Shown here in pieces: positions 24,065 through 32,327 of a DNA stretch of 32,724 nucleotides (positions within the stretch are counted from its first letter, which is position 1; each line of letters opens with the position of its first letter). Below the pieces are notes generated by a model. It saw nothing but the letters and a program-made list of their open reading frames with translations. It was not told the DNA's origin and searched no databases. The stretch is taken from the NCBI GenBank assembly GCA_027328625.1, contig DAHVSZ010000005.1:1-32724 (forward strand), in the 5' to 3' direction. Both the position numbers and the translations under genes were made by a program. Source of the DNA: Candidatus Paracaedibacteraceae bacterium (GTDB taxonomy: Bacteria > Pseudomonadota > Alphaproteobacteria > Paracaedibacterales > CAIULA01).

Positions 24065-24155
24065 TTGTTTTACTATTTTTCACAAAATACAATATATATA
24101 ATTTTTGTGCAAGATTATTTATAAAAACTTATTGCACAAAAAATAGGTAAAACAA
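24065..24155. repeat. Large AT-rich nested palindrome upstream of the ATPase gene
   Basis: The outer arms 24065-24080 and 24139-24155 are complementary except for one extra G (TTGTTTTAC / GTAAAACAA plus CTATTTTT / AAAAATAG). An 11-bp pair TTTTTGTGCAA (24102-24112) and TTGCACAAAAA (24132-24142) encloses 19 nt, and CACAAAA at 24081-24087 can pair with the same TTTTGTG. Mutually exclusive pairings are therefore possible. It may be a regulator site for the ATPase gene, a MITE-like element or an element end. No terminator function is obvious. Confidence 0.5.
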
Positions 24156-24461
24156 GTTTGATGAAAAATATACACATAAAAAAGATAAGCCCCATCTTAC
24201 CTTATTCTGACAAACCAAGAGTAAAGGGAGTGTTGCAAAAATATTCAATGAGAGATGCCCAGCTCTGATTCATTAAGAAGGAGAACTTTTAAAATTTCCT
24301 CCTCTAGAAAATAAACTCGTTTTGGAGTAGATAATAAGTTCAAAGAACTTAAAGATGCTTGTTTTGTGATGAGCTTACAGCCAAGTTCTATGGGGTTTGA
24401 CTGATTTTTCGATCAGTGAGGCTGGAGTTCGCTACATATATTTTCAAAGGAGCCAAAAGCA
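24156..24461. other. Non-coding stretch with a possible minus-strand gene remnant and a hairpin
   Basis: From 24412 down to a stop at 24245-24247 the minus strand is open for 55 codons but has no usable start. The product includes NPIELGCKLITKQASLSSL and VYFLEEEILKVLLLNESEL and reads like the C-terminal end of a real protein, perhaps truncated by rearrangement; chance cannot be excluded. A hairpin ACTGAT-TTTTCG-ATCAGT lies at 24400-24417 without a T-run. The AAAGGAG near 24446 is the ribosome-binding site of the next gene. Confidence 0.3.
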
Positions 24462-25490
24462 ATGCCAAAAGAAATTTTGCCAGAAGTTTCTCTTAAAAGT
24501 ACCAAGGATCAGATATTAGCAGCCTATAATCAGGTTATTTCAAAACTAAATGAAAAACAAAGCGATAATCCTGAAGTCAAGAAGCAACGAGAAGAAAAAG
24601 CCTTGCTTGTTGAAACAGCTGCAAAATTAACCAGTGAGTCGATTTTTAAAGATCTCAGTAACCTTAAACTCAGATCTATTCAACACATTGATGATTTATC
24701 AGAAAATCTTCTCAGCGAATTTACCAAATTGACAACAGTACGTCGAGCTATTGAAGCTGAGCAGCAACATCTCAATGATTTATATCAAATTAAGGAAACA
24801 GCAAATACATTAGCGGCTTTGATTCAATCCCAAGCCGAAGAAAAAGAAGCTTTTGAGAAGGAAAGTACCCTTAAGCTGCAGAAATTTTCTGAAGAAATGA
24901 AAGAAAACCAAGCGACTTGGCAAAAACAGTTAGCTGAATTAGAAAGCAATTATAAAGACCGTAAAGATCTTCTAGAAAAACAAAAGAAACGAGATGAAGA
25001 AGACTATCAATACAATTTAGAAATAACACGTCGGAAAGAATTGGATGACTATAATCAACGTAAAATCCAGTTAGAAAAGGAATTAGAAGAACAAAGGACT
25101 GATCTAGATCAAAGAGAAGCAAAAATAAGTGAGCAAGAAACTTTTTTAAAAGATTTGACCTTAAAAGTCGAAGACTTTCCGAATGTTATAAAGAAAGCTA
25201 TTGCTGACGCCGAACAAGTTCTTCGCCATCAGTTGGAAAAAGACCATCATCATGCTTTAGAACTTCAATCAAAAGAAAACATCGCTTTTCAAAAGTTAAA
25301 TGAGCAAAAGGTTTCTTATCTAGAAGCTAAAATAAAGGAACAAGATCAACTGATCAAAACGCTGACTCAAAAAGCAGATTCTGCCACAGAGCAGGTTCAG
25401 TCGATTGCGAATCGAGCGCTTGATACATCAGCCCAACGTTTTATCTATCCTTCAAATACAGAAGAGAAACAAACAGCTGGTAAAGCCTAA
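24462..25490 (+). CDS. Long coiled-coil protein of unknown function
   Basis: 342 aa starting at an ATG with AAAGGAG upstream. After a short N-terminus (MPKEILPEVSLKSTKDQILAA) nearly all of residues 25-320 is predicted helix with heptad patterns and very high Glu/Gln/Lys content: long coiled-coil blocks at about 95-235 and 255-310. No signal peptide or membrane segment, so cytoplasmic. It resembles conserved coiled-coil hypothetical proteins seen with integrative elements in other bacteria, which I recall only loosely. It may be structural or an assembly scaffold; no function can be assigned. It is transcribed toward DUF2905 on the other strand. Confidence 0.8.
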   Translation: MPKEILPEVSLKSTKDQILAAYNQVISKLNEKQSDNPEVKKQREEKALLVETAAKLTSESIFKDLSNLKLRSIQHIDDLSENLLSEFTKLTTVRRAIEAEQQHLNDLYQIKETANTLAALIQSQAEEKEAFEKESTLKLQKFSEEMKENQATWQKQLAELESNYKDRKDLLEKQKKRDEEDYQYNLEITRRKELDDYNQRKIQLEKELEEQRTDLDQREAKISEQETFLKDLTLKVEDFPNVIKKAIADAEQVLRHQLEKDHHHALELQSKENIAFQKLNEQKVSYLEAKIKEQDQLIKTLTQKADSATEQVQSIANRALDTSAQRFIYPSNTEEKQTAGKA

Positions 25491-25627
25491 AAAAATCTTA
25501 ATAAGAAGGACTCAAGAGGCTTGTTCCATTCATCCATTAAATTGGAACTGTCAAACATAAAAAGAAAGTTCTTTAAAAATTGAATCCAATAGGGTGGATA
25601 GGGGGAAAAAGATTAAGATCACAGCAT

Positions 25628-25828
25628 CTATCTCTTAAAAAGATTAAAAAGAAGAGTAAGGAGTAAGCTTATAAGAAGGGAGGACGCAAATGGAAAGTAG
25701 ACTATATAGTTCTTCCCAGAGAGTAGAAAATCCCCAGGTAATCTTCCAATACCAAGCCTCATTAAATAAGGTGAGACCATTCCTAATGTAATAAAAACGA
25801 TGCCTAATGCAATAAAGAATTTTTGCAT
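25628..25828 (-). CDS. DUF2905 small membrane protein
   Basis: 66 aa. The DUF2905 pattern is clear: IALGIVFITLGMVSPYL, then GIGRLPGDFLLSGKNYIVYFPFASSLLISLLLTLLF. Two membrane helices flank a conserved RLPGD turn. Function is unknown across the family. It lies 22 bp downstream of the broken hsp20 on the same strand and may have shared its transcript. Confidence 0.88.
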   Translation of the reverse strand: MQKFFIALGIVFITLGMVSPYLMRLGIGRLPGDFLLSGKNYIVYFPFASSLLISLLLTLLFNLFKR

Positions 25829-25850
25829 TATCTTGGTCTCTAATTCTTAT

Positions 25851-26234
25851 TTAGTAACTTCTTTTCTGGAAATTTAAGGCCATTCTCATAAGCTTAACTG
25901 TAGTTGCTATATTATTCCTATAAATAAATGTACTTATTTGTTTGTAATGGGTATGGTTTTGCTTTGAGAAACCCTTTATAGTGAGCTGATTTTTATTGAC
26001 TTCTATTTTTATATCTTTTTCTTCTATGCCAGGCAGCTCAGCTTGAATGCTAACTTCTTTATCTGTTTCAGACAAATTTAAAGAAGGGAATCGATCTATA
26101 CCTTGAAAAGTAGGAAAAACATTCCAATCAGTAAGGAAGTGGTCAAACATCTCATTCATTTGGTGTTGAATGTTCATAATGGGAGCCAAGTTAGAACTTG
26201 GTCTTTTCCTGAAAGGTAATATATTAAAGGTCAT
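25851..26234 (-). pseudogene. Degenerate Hsp20 (small heat-shock protein) gene
   Basis: The first 88 residues closely match the intact Hsp20 at the right end of the window (ELPGIEEKDIKIEVNKNQLT; RFPSLNLSETDKEVSIQA). After QLTIKG the sequence is unrelated and short (127 aa total), so the second half of the alpha-crystallin domain and the C-terminal anchor are missing. A trace of the family end may survive out of frame near 25860-25890 (NGLKFPEKK), suggesting deletion or frameshift rather than simple truncation. An ATG with AGGAG (26234 region) is preserved, so a short non-functional product could still be made. Confidence 0.75.
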
Positions 26235-26389
26235 GATGATATCTCCTTTTGTATTAAAAAAATAAAACTATTTTGAATTTTTGTTTTTGGTGGGGTGGTG
26301 CTTTCTCCTTTGCTTAGGGGTTTGAGAACCAAAAGGAAACAAAAAACACATATTATGGATAAGTAATATGGCTGAAAAATAGAAAATTT

Positions 26390-27011
26390 ACAACATTCTC
26401 CGTCACCAAGAGTTATAACCTTCGTATCTTCGGGAACTACTCTCATTGTTTCTTTAAGTGCTGTTACCCATTTGTAACTTTCTTTATTTTGAATAGAAGT
26501 ATGAGTGCCCCCTTGCTTTCTCTTCTGCTCCTTCGTCTCTTGCAATACGTGCCCAGCATTGTTGAGAGGTTAATCCCAATGGTAATCCTTCTTGAGATAA
26601 GATTAATGTGCTGTGAAGAATAAGCCCTTTCTTATGTTTCGTATAAGCTTTTGAGATACTGCCGAGACCTTGGATTTTGATATGGGTATCAAAATCTAAA
26701 TAGGTAGTATCTTGAACGGCAAATACGAATCCTTCTCCTTTAATCCTTTCTCGCGTTTCTTTATAGTGAGAGGAGTAAATTTCCTTTGCATCAAGTTTGC
26801 TATTGCCAAACAATCGATAAGCTCCTTTAGCTTCTTTCCATGTTTTACAGCTTTGATTTATCGAGCCGGAAGCTTTTCCCTCTATCAGAATACTTGTCGT
26901 AAATAGCCTCTTTATAAGCCTTTTATCTCCACAATCAACGTGCCTTAGTTCTTTTTCTAACCATTGATTTCCTAAATCATTACAGTTTGAAATATTGCAT
27001 AAGTTCTGCAT
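26390..27011 (-). pseudogene. Broken IS4-family (Tn5-like) transposase
   Basis: The N-terminal ORF (26484-27011, 175 codons) has the Tn5-type N-terminal domain (WLEKELRHVDCGDKRLIKRL, KASGSINQSCKTWKEAKGAYRLF) and the first catalytic Asp in FAVQDTTYLDFDTH. The frame is lost near 26530 and homology continues in another frame (EQKRKQGGTHTSIQNKESYKW, then VPEDTKVITLGDGE) to about 26395, where it ends before the remaining catalytic region. It is therefore frameshifted and 3'-truncated, and cannot move by itself. Confidence 0.8.
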
Positions 27012-27052
27012 GCTTCTACCTCTTTATGGAACAAACTTAACCTCAAGGTATT

Positions 27053-27379
27053 TTACATCCTTTCTAGAACTTGTGGGTAAAAGTAAGGATTAAGATCAGG
27101 AGAATAAGGAGGAAGATAGAGAAGAGTATGCCCCGCTTTATGAAGAATTTCTCTCATCTCAACGCCTTTATGAAAAGTGGCATTGTCCATAATAACAACA
27201 CTCTGAGGAGGTAATACAGGAACCAGATCTAATTCTATCCATCGTGTAAAAGTGATCGTGTTAATTGTTGTTTGAAACAAGCTTATTGTTAGAAGAACTC
27301 CTCCTAACAAAGCACCAATCACATTAGTTCGTCCTTTAACTCCCCAATCATGGCAACCATAACACCGTAATCTGGTCAA
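27053..27379 (-). pseudogene. IS630-family transposase fragment (DDE_3)
   Basis: 108 codons with the C-terminal DDE_3 core: VKGRTNVIGALLGGVL, SVVIMDNATFHKG (second catalytic Asp) and AGHTLLYLPPYSPDLNP. The usual IE after LNP, holding the catalytic Glu, is replaced by YFYPQVLERM, and the N-terminal DNA-binding part is missing. It is truncated at both ends and inactive. Its left junction (about 27400) abuts an unrelated plus-strand gene tail, which it may have interrupted. Confidence 0.85.
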
Positions 27380-27405
27380 GCTGGAGGAAAACTAAGAGAT
27401 TGTAA

Positions 27406-27573
27406 TCATTTTACAGTGCTTTTGCTATAGTTGAAAATTCACATCGATTTAACCTGGCTGGTGTTGCTGTAGAAGAGATAGAATCATACCATCAAGACTA
27501 TGCCAAGGTTGTCTTAGAGAGTAAAGAGCAAATAAAAGCCATGTATCAAGCCAAGAGAGAGAAAAGACGTTAA
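27406..27573 (+). pseudogene. C-terminal tail of an unidentified interrupted gene
   Basis: An open frame without a start codon runs to TAA at 27571-27573 and encodes 55 residues including ENSHRFNLAGVAVEEIESYH and IKAMYQAKREKRR. It looks like a genuine protein end and is cut at its 5' side where the IS630 fragment begins. It is followed after 1 bp by the next ORF, suggesting they were one operon. It may be the remains of the missing relaxase or another transfer gene; this is a guess. Confidence 0.4.
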
Positions 27574-27574
27574 A

Positions 27575-27916
27575 TTGCCATTAAAAACCTTACGGGAAAA
27601 GCTAAAAGACAATTATGAAAGTTTAGCCTTATTAGAAGCTATCGATGCTTTTGATCAAATTAGAAGTTTGGTTGTAGAAACTTCAGAGGAATATCCTTGT
27701 CAAGCAAAAGAAGCTCTTTTAGGGCTCTATCAGTTGATTAGAACTATTATCCAAGAAGGGCATCTTGAAAGGACAGATAAAGAGCAGCTATGGAGACATT
27801 TAACTATTCTTGAAGAAGATCTTTATCGAGTCGCTACTCGTGCTGAAGCTATTTTAGATACGGTTTACAAAGTTCAGGGTCTTTTGTCAGATGTTGAGGA
27901 TATCCCGGAGCAATGA
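27575..27916 (+). CDS. Small helical hypothetical protein
   Basis: 113 aa, start TTG 27575 directly after the stop of the preceding gene fragment, with GAGAGA upstream. It is all-helical and acidic (LREKLKDNYESLALLEAIDAF, QLWRHLTILEEDLYRVATRA), with no membrane segment. No family recognised. Tight spacing to the upstream fragment suggests it was the distal gene of an operon now cut by the IS630 relic, so it may no longer be expressed. Confidence 0.55.
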   Translation: MPLKTLREKLKDNYESLALLEAIDAFDQIRSLVVETSEEYPCQAKEALLGLYQLIRTIIQEGHLERTDKEQLWRHLTILEEDLYRVATRAEAILDTVYKVQGLLSDVEDIPEQ

Positions 27917-28027
27917 TGACAGCTATGTTTATAAGTTGAAATTGGAAGAGTCTATAAACTTGTAGCCGAAAGGATTCTTGGTTCATAACTGAGCCATATT
28001 TTCTGGAATTATTTGAGTTGAGGGAAA

Positions 28028-28273
28028 GTGAAAGAAAATACGATGCAAACTCATATTCATTATGGAACTGAATATTTAAGTCGGAGATTAAGAGAACATC
28101 GTCGCCGTCTTGGATTGGCTTTGTCTTATGTATCAAAAGTGGTTGATATTCCAATTAAAGATTTAGAGCAATATGAATATGGTTGTAAGCTGATGACAAA
28201 GGAAGAACTTTCGAGGTTAGCCAATCTTTATCGAGTCTCTCCCAGCTATTTTCTGGGGGGAATCCCGGTTTAA
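28028..28273 (+). CDS. XRE-family helix-turn-helix regulator
   Basis: 81 aa from GTG 28028 (GAGGG upstream); ATG 28043 is an alternative. A Cro/CI-type domain spans about residues 18-76: LREHRRRLGLALSYVSKVV, DIPIKDLEQYEYGCK (recognition helix region), MTKEELSRLANLYRVSPSYFL. DNA-binding repressor or activator; the target is unknown, possibly the adjacent cargo or transfer genes. It is small and single-domain, the type common on mobile elements. Confidence 0.85.
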   Translation: MKENTMQTHIHYGTEYLSRRLREHRRRLGLALSYVSKVVDIPIKDLEQYEYGCKLMTKEELSRLANLYRVSPSYFLGGIPV

Positions 28274-28509
28274 AGGAGAGGAGAAGGAAGGGCTTTCTTA
28301 AAATTCACAAGATTGGAGAGTTGAATCACTTGTCTTTTTCAGAGGTGCTCCATAAACGTCAATACAGTTTATTTGTCCATAAAGATTTTTCTAGGCTGTG
28401 ATGAGCTTTTGAGGAAAAGAGGGCTTTTTTGTTGTTATATTCTACAGTAGGATGTAAAGAGCTTAAGGGCTTTAAAAAAGTAACACATTTTAGAAAAGGA
28501 TAAAACTTT

Positions 28510-28797
28510 ATGACAGCTGGTAAAACAGAACTTGTGAATTACGTAGCTTCAGAAACCAAACTAACAAAAGTTGATTCTCAACGAGCTTTAGAGGCTGTTC
28601 TGGCTGGAATAAGCTCTTCTCTACAAAAAGGAGAAGAAGTGAGATTGATTGGATTTGGCACCTTTGCGGTTCAACAGTCAGCAGCGAGAGAAGGCAGGAA
28701 TCCAAGAACGGGAGAGAAAATCAAGATTAAGGCCAGTCAGCGTCCTGTGTTTAGAGCAGGTAAAGAATTAAAAGAGTCCGTTAATAAAGCAAAGTAA
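28510..28797 (+). CDS. hup: HU/IHF-family nucleoid DNA-binding protein
   Basis: 95 aa, the HU size. N-terminal helices (TAGKTELVNYVASETKLTK), GEEVRLIGFGTFAVQQSAAREGRNPRTGEKI with the DNA-inserting Pro in RNPRTG, and ASQRPVFRAGKELKESVN at the end. It bends DNA as a dimer; element-borne HU proteins often assist recombination or compaction. It has its own AAAAGGA ribosome-binding site and a 236-bp upstream gap with a TATATT box at 28436-28441 (no good -35). Confidence 0.93.
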   Translation: MTAGKTELVNYVASETKLTKVDSQRALEAVLAGISSSLQKGEEVRLIGFGTFAVQQSAAREGRNPRTGEKIKIKASQRPVFRAGKELKESVNKAK

Positions 28798-28835
28798 ATT
28801 GTCTTTGACAACAGAGTAGGGGAGGGTTGGAAAAC

Positions 28836-28976
28836 GTGAGAAGAAAAAGAAGAAAGAGAGAAGACGTTATTTATCCTCTTATTTCTCAAAAACCTCCTCT
28901 TTTTAATAGTACCTTATTTTGGCTGGGGTTGGCTCTCTTGATTGGGGGTATTTTGATGATAAAATGTTACAGCTAA
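28836..28976 (+). CDS. Small single-span membrane protein (46 aa)
   Basis: GTG 28836 with GGGGAGGG upstream; the frame closes at TAA 28974-28976. The peptide has a very basic start (MRRKRRKREDVIYPLISQ), a short linker and one hydrophobic helix (TLFWLGLALLIGGILMI), giving a positive-inside single-span topology. No family recognised. The basic-then-hydrophobic composition makes chance unlikely but does not prove expression. Confidence 0.45.
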   Translation: MRRKRRKREDVIYPLISQKPPLFNSTLFWLGLALLIGGILMIKCYS

Positions 28977-29136
28977 AATGATTTTATGATACAGTGGCCT
29001 GTCTCGCTTTCAGAGGAAAAAGAGCTCCTCAAGCCAGAGTTTGCTTACTAACCTTTTGTTATCATGTTATGAAGTTTCATTATCTTGATATTTTCTACTG
29101 GCTAAGTTTATCCAAAAGAGATAATAACAAACCATA

Positions 29137-30519
29137 ATGAAACATGGTTTAGAGAATAGATTGAGCCTATTTTCACAACTCAAACGCGACCAAAAAGAAG
29201 CCATAGGTCTTCTCCAAATTGGAACTTTTTTAGAATACTTTGACCTCATGCTTTATGTTCATATGGCTGTGTTGCTGAATGAGCTTTTTTTTCCAAAAAC
29301 AGATCCTCATACAGCTGCTCTTCTTTCTGCCTTTGCTTTTTGTTCTACCTATGTGCTGAGACCTTTTGGCGCTCTTATTTTTGGGCATATAGGCGATACT
29401 ATGGGGCGTAAATCGACGGTGATTACGACAACGGTCATGATGGCAATCTCTTGCTTGATGATGTCTTTTTTACCCACTTACGCTCAGATTGGAATTTCAG
29501 CGGCTTGGCTTGTGACGATTTGTAGAATTTTTCAAGGGCTTTCTTCTATGGGAGAAATTATAGGGGCAGAGATTTATGTGACAGAGATGACTAAACCCCC
29601 TGTTCAGTATCCAGCTGTTTGTTTAATTAGTGTTGCTTCTTCTATGGGAGCTGTTGCTGCTCTAGGTGTATCGTCTCTCATTATAAAGACGGGAATGAGT
29701 TGGCGCATTGCCTTTCTAGTAGGGGCGGTCGTTGCCATTGTGGGGTCAGTTGCCAGAACAAGGCTTAGAGAAACTCCTGAATTTGTTGATATGAAAAGAA
29801 AACTCTACCACGAGAGAGCCAAGTTAAAGTTAGATCAAAAAAGGGACTACGTTGAGATTACCAAAATCAAAGAACAGATCAAGCAATGTGGAAAAGAAAC
29901 AATCAATAAGGAGACCATAGGGGCCTACATTATTGTTCAGTGTGGATGGCCTTTGTCTTTCTATTTAGCTTATATGTATTTTAATCCGCTTTTAAAAGAA
30001 ACGTATGGTTATTCAGCAGAAGATATTTTGTATCACAATTTTCTTTTATCGATCCTTCTTTGTGTTATTAATACGGCTCTTGGTTTTCTCAGCTATAAAA
30101 TTCACCCTTTAAAAATATTAAAAGCCAGGGTGACAGTTTTTCTGATGTTGGTTGTCTTGCTTCCTTTTTTAATTTTGTTTTCAGCCCATTCTTCTCATAT
30201 ATTTTTGTTACAATCCTTGTTATTGATAGCCGCAGTGGGGGCTCATCCAGCCGATTCTGTTTTTTTGACACACTTTCCTGTCTTACAGAGGTTTACAGCA
30301 GCAAGCTTTATTTATGCTGTTTCTCGTGCTCTTATCTATGTTATGACCTCATTTGGTCTTGTTTATTTAACAGAATGGTTTGGATACTACGGTCTTTGGG
30401 CAATTACGCTTCCCGTTACGGTTAGTTTTTTATGGGGACTTCGGCATTTTGAAGGCCTTGAGAGAAAATCAGGAGCTCTTCCTGCTTTGAAACCCTCTTC
30501 TTCACTGGCTGCTGCTTAA
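29137..30519 (+). CDS. MFS transporter, MHS/ProP-like
   Basis: 460 aa with the 12-helix MFS layout. The MHS-family start LLQIGTFLEYFDLMLYVHMA (EYFD motif) is followed by the loop 2-3 motif GHIGDTMGRK at residues 83-92 and FQGLSSMGEIIGAEIYVTE. It is a proton-coupled symporter relative; the substrate (compatible solute, dicarboxylate or host metabolite) cannot be read from sequence. The central loop carries a long charged segment (KRKLYHERAKLKLDQKRDY, about residues 228-260). Such ProP-like genes are expanded in intracellular Rickettsiales and on their conjugative elements. No clear ribosome-binding site precedes ATG 29137. Confidence 0.92.
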   Translation: MKHGLENRLSLFSQLKRDQKEAIGLLQIGTFLEYFDLMLYVHMAVLLNELFFPKTDPHTAALLSAFAFCSTYVLRPFGALIFGHIGDTMGRKSTVITTTVMMAISCLMMSFLPTYAQIGISAAWLVTICRIFQGLSSMGEIIGAEIYVTEMTKPPVQYPAVCLISVASSMGAVAALGVSSLIIKTGMSWRIAFLVGAVVAIVGSVARTRLRETPEFVDMKRKLYHERAKLKLDQKRDYVEITKIKEQIKQCGKETINKETIGAYIIVQCGWPLSFYLAYMYFNPLLKETYGYSAEDILYHNFLLSILLCVINTALGFLSYKIHPLKILKARVTVFLMLVVLLPFLILFSAHSSHIFLLQSLLLIAAVGAHPADSVFLTHFPVLQRFTAASFIYAVSRALIYVMTSFGLVYLTEWFGYYGLWAITLPVTVSFLWGLRHFEGLERKSGALPALKPSSSLAAA

Positions 30520-30533
30520 ATCAGAAAGTTTTT

Positions 30534-30683
30534 ATGAGCAGAGAATTTTATTTTATTATCGGTCTTTTCGTTGTGTTGATAGGGATAACTCTTTTGATTT
30601 GGCGTAATCCCTTGGGATGGGCTGATGGATTTGTTATAGATTTGGGTTTATTAGGAAAAACGGCTAGGACTGTCCAAGAATGA
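30534..30683 (+). CDS. Small membrane protein (49 aa) between the two MFS genes
   Basis: ATG 30534 to TGA 30683, starting 14 bp after the first MFS gene. MSREFYFIIGLFVVLIGITL begins a single hydrophobic helix, followed by LIWRNPLGWADGFVIDLG. It is too short for most gene finders. The stop overlaps the next small ORF as ATGA, typical of co-translated genes. No family recognised. Confidence 0.45.
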   Translation: MSREFYFIIGLFVVLIGITLLIWRNPLGWADGFVIDLGLLGKTARTVQE

Positions 30684-30886
30684 TAGTTGTTGAACTACCA
30701 CCACAACCATCACTGACTCAGATCCGACAACCCAATGTTTTTGACTCTGCTAATAAAGTCGATCAGGTCATACCGTTAGATCCAACCTATTCTTATAGAC
30801 TTGTTTTCTGGGTTTTTTCAACTTGTAGGAATATGTGGTGTTCATTACAAAAGCTTAAGAAGCGGATACCAAAAGAGATTTCTTAA
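30680..30886 (+). CDS. Small hypothetical protein (68 aa)
   Basis: It begins in an ATGA overlap with the upstream small membrane protein and ends 3 bp before the second MFS gene. The start MIVVELPPQPSLTQIRQPN is Pro-rich, there is a weakly hydrophobic middle (YRLVFWVFSTC) and a basic end (KLKKRIPKEIS). No domain. The tight spacing supports its being a gene in an MFS operon, but evidence is modest. Confidence 0.4.
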   Translation: MIVVELPPQPSLTQIRQPNVFDSANKVDQVIPLDPTYSYRLVFWVFSTCRNMWCSLQKLKKRIPKEIS

Positions 30887-30888
30887 TT

Positions 30889-32196
30889 GTGATCATGAAA
30901 AAGCAGCCGGTAAGTTCTTATGCACAACCTGATTCTTCGAGTCGATCTAAACCCGTCGAGAAAGAGAAGATTGCGGCTGTTCTTTGGGGCAACACAATGG
31001 AGTATTTTGACAACCTAGTTTATGTCCATATGTTGGTTATTATTACTCCTTTATTTTTTCCAACAAGTGATCCTCTAGCTTTGAGTATTCTAGCGGCAAC
31101 AGGGTTTTCTATTAATTATGTTGCAAGGCCTTTTGGAGCCCTTTTATTTGGTTATATAGGGGATAAAATAGGAAGACGCATTTCCCTTTATATTTCAATA
31201 ACTCTTATGTTTTTAGCAACAGGTTTTATTGGGGTACTCCCTACCTATGCGCAAACAGGAATTTATGCTTCGGCCGGCTTACTTATTTTGCGTTTTCTTC
31301 AAGGACTTTCTTGTAGTGGTGAAGCCTCAGGAGCCTTAATTTATGTGATGGAAAGTATCCCCAAGAAGAAACGGTATTTTTATAGTGCTTTATATAACGC
31401 TACCATTACAGGGGGTGGAGTTATTGCTGCGTTTGTCATCACTTTTAGCTTAAGTTTTTTGAATGAAGAAAGTGCTTGGCGTTATCCTTTTCAAATAGCA
31501 GCTTTTGTGGGGTGTCTTGGACTTTTGATGAGATACAACTTAGCTGAAACAAAAGAGTTTAAAGCTCAAAAAGAAAAAAGCAAAGCTTTAAAGCTGAGAC
31601 AGGTTTTATTAGAAAAAGAGAATCTAAAAAGTATTTTTAGGGTGGGAAGTTTCTCTTTGTTTGATGCCGCGACATTCTGGATGACGTATGTCTTTCTGAC
31701 AGGTTTATTGAGCAAACATCTTGGCCTTGGTTCTCAATATGTCGTTCTTCATAACGGTGCGGTTATGATTTTCGAAATTATGATGGGATTTATCGCTGCA
31801 AAATTGTCTTTAAGATTAGGGGGAGTTAAGATAGCTTTACGATCCGTTTATTTGATTATCGTATCTATTATTCCTTTGTTGCTTTTCATTGAGTTCATAA
31901 ATTATGCGTATTTCTCCATCTTGCTGACACAAATGTTTATCATTGCTTGTGGGAGTACATTTTGTGTTTCTACAGATCCTCTTCGCGCCTATTTATTTCC
32001 TGTGGTTGGTCGCTTTATGGGGTTAGCCTTTGGTGTTTCATTAGGGCGTGTTATTGGATATGTTATTGGTGGCTATTTATTGATTGCTTTTAATCATCTA
32101 TTCGGACAAATGGGTGGCGCTATTTATTTACTTATTTTTACTCTTCCAGCGTTGTGGGCTGTTAAAACATTAATACCGAGCCTCAATGATAATTAG
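30889..32196 (+). CDS. Second MFS transporter, MHS/ProP-like
   Basis: 435 aa, 12-helix MFS protein paralogous to the one at 29137: WGNTMEYFDNLVYVHMLV (EYFD), loop 2-3 motif GYIGDKIGRR at residues 88-97, and FLQGLSCSGEASGALIYVME. The substrate is unknown. It starts at GTG 30889, or ATG 30895, 3 bp after the preceding ORF, so it may be translated by coupling. The two copies differ widely in their loops, suggesting an old duplication with divergent roles. Confidence 0.92.
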   Translation: MIMKKQPVSSYAQPDSSSRSKPVEKEKIAAVLWGNTMEYFDNLVYVHMLVIITPLFFPTSDPLALSILAATGFSINYVARPFGALLFGYIGDKIGRRISLYISITLMFLATGFIGVLPTYAQTGIYASAGLLILRFLQGLSCSGEASGALIYVMESIPKKKRYFYSALYNATITGGGVIAAFVITFSLSFLNEESAWRYPFQIAAFVGCLGLLMRYNLAETKEFKAQKEKSKALKLRQVLLEKENLKSIFRVGSFSLFDAATFWMTYVFLTGLLSKHLGLGSQYVVLHNGAVMIFEIMMGFIAAKLSLRLGGVKIALRSVYLIIVSIIPLLLFIEFINYAYFSILLTQMFIIACGSTFCVSTDPLRAYLFPVVGRFMGLAFGVSLGRVIGYVIGGYLLIAFNHLFGQMGGAIYLLIFTLPALWAVKTLIPSLNDN

Positions 32197-32327
32197 ATCA
32201 TACTTTACGCAAATTTTAGAGGTGCTGAGTTTGAAACAGCTTTAAGAGTAGACCTTGTAGATGAAGATAGGTTAAGAAGAAGCTAGTTATGAGTTATTCG
32301 TAATTTTTTAACGATAGGAGAAAAACA
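32197..32327. other. Intergenic region upstream of hsp20
   Basis: 131 bp. A plus-strand open stretch without a start ending at TAG (32285 region) encodes FRGAEFETALRVDLVDEDR, coding-like but only about 28 codons; it may be a gene scrap. ATAGGAG at 32314-32320 is the hsp20 ribosome-binding site. I cannot identify a heat-shock (sigma-32 type) promoter with confidence. Confidence 0.3.

Noticed and set aside
28028-28273. XRE protein as the missing HigA antitoxin for the HigB-like toxin
   Set aside because: It is 27 kb away and on its own; HigA normally follows HigB directly. Nothing in the sequence links them.
28352-28372. Inverted repeat ATAAAC/GTTTAT upstream of HU as an operator
   Set aside because: Six-bp arms in AT-rich DNA are expected by chance and no regulator is indicated.
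28799-28811. Hairpin TTGTC-TTT-GACAA after the HU gene as a terminator
   Set aside because: Only 5 bp of AT-rich stem and no following T-run.
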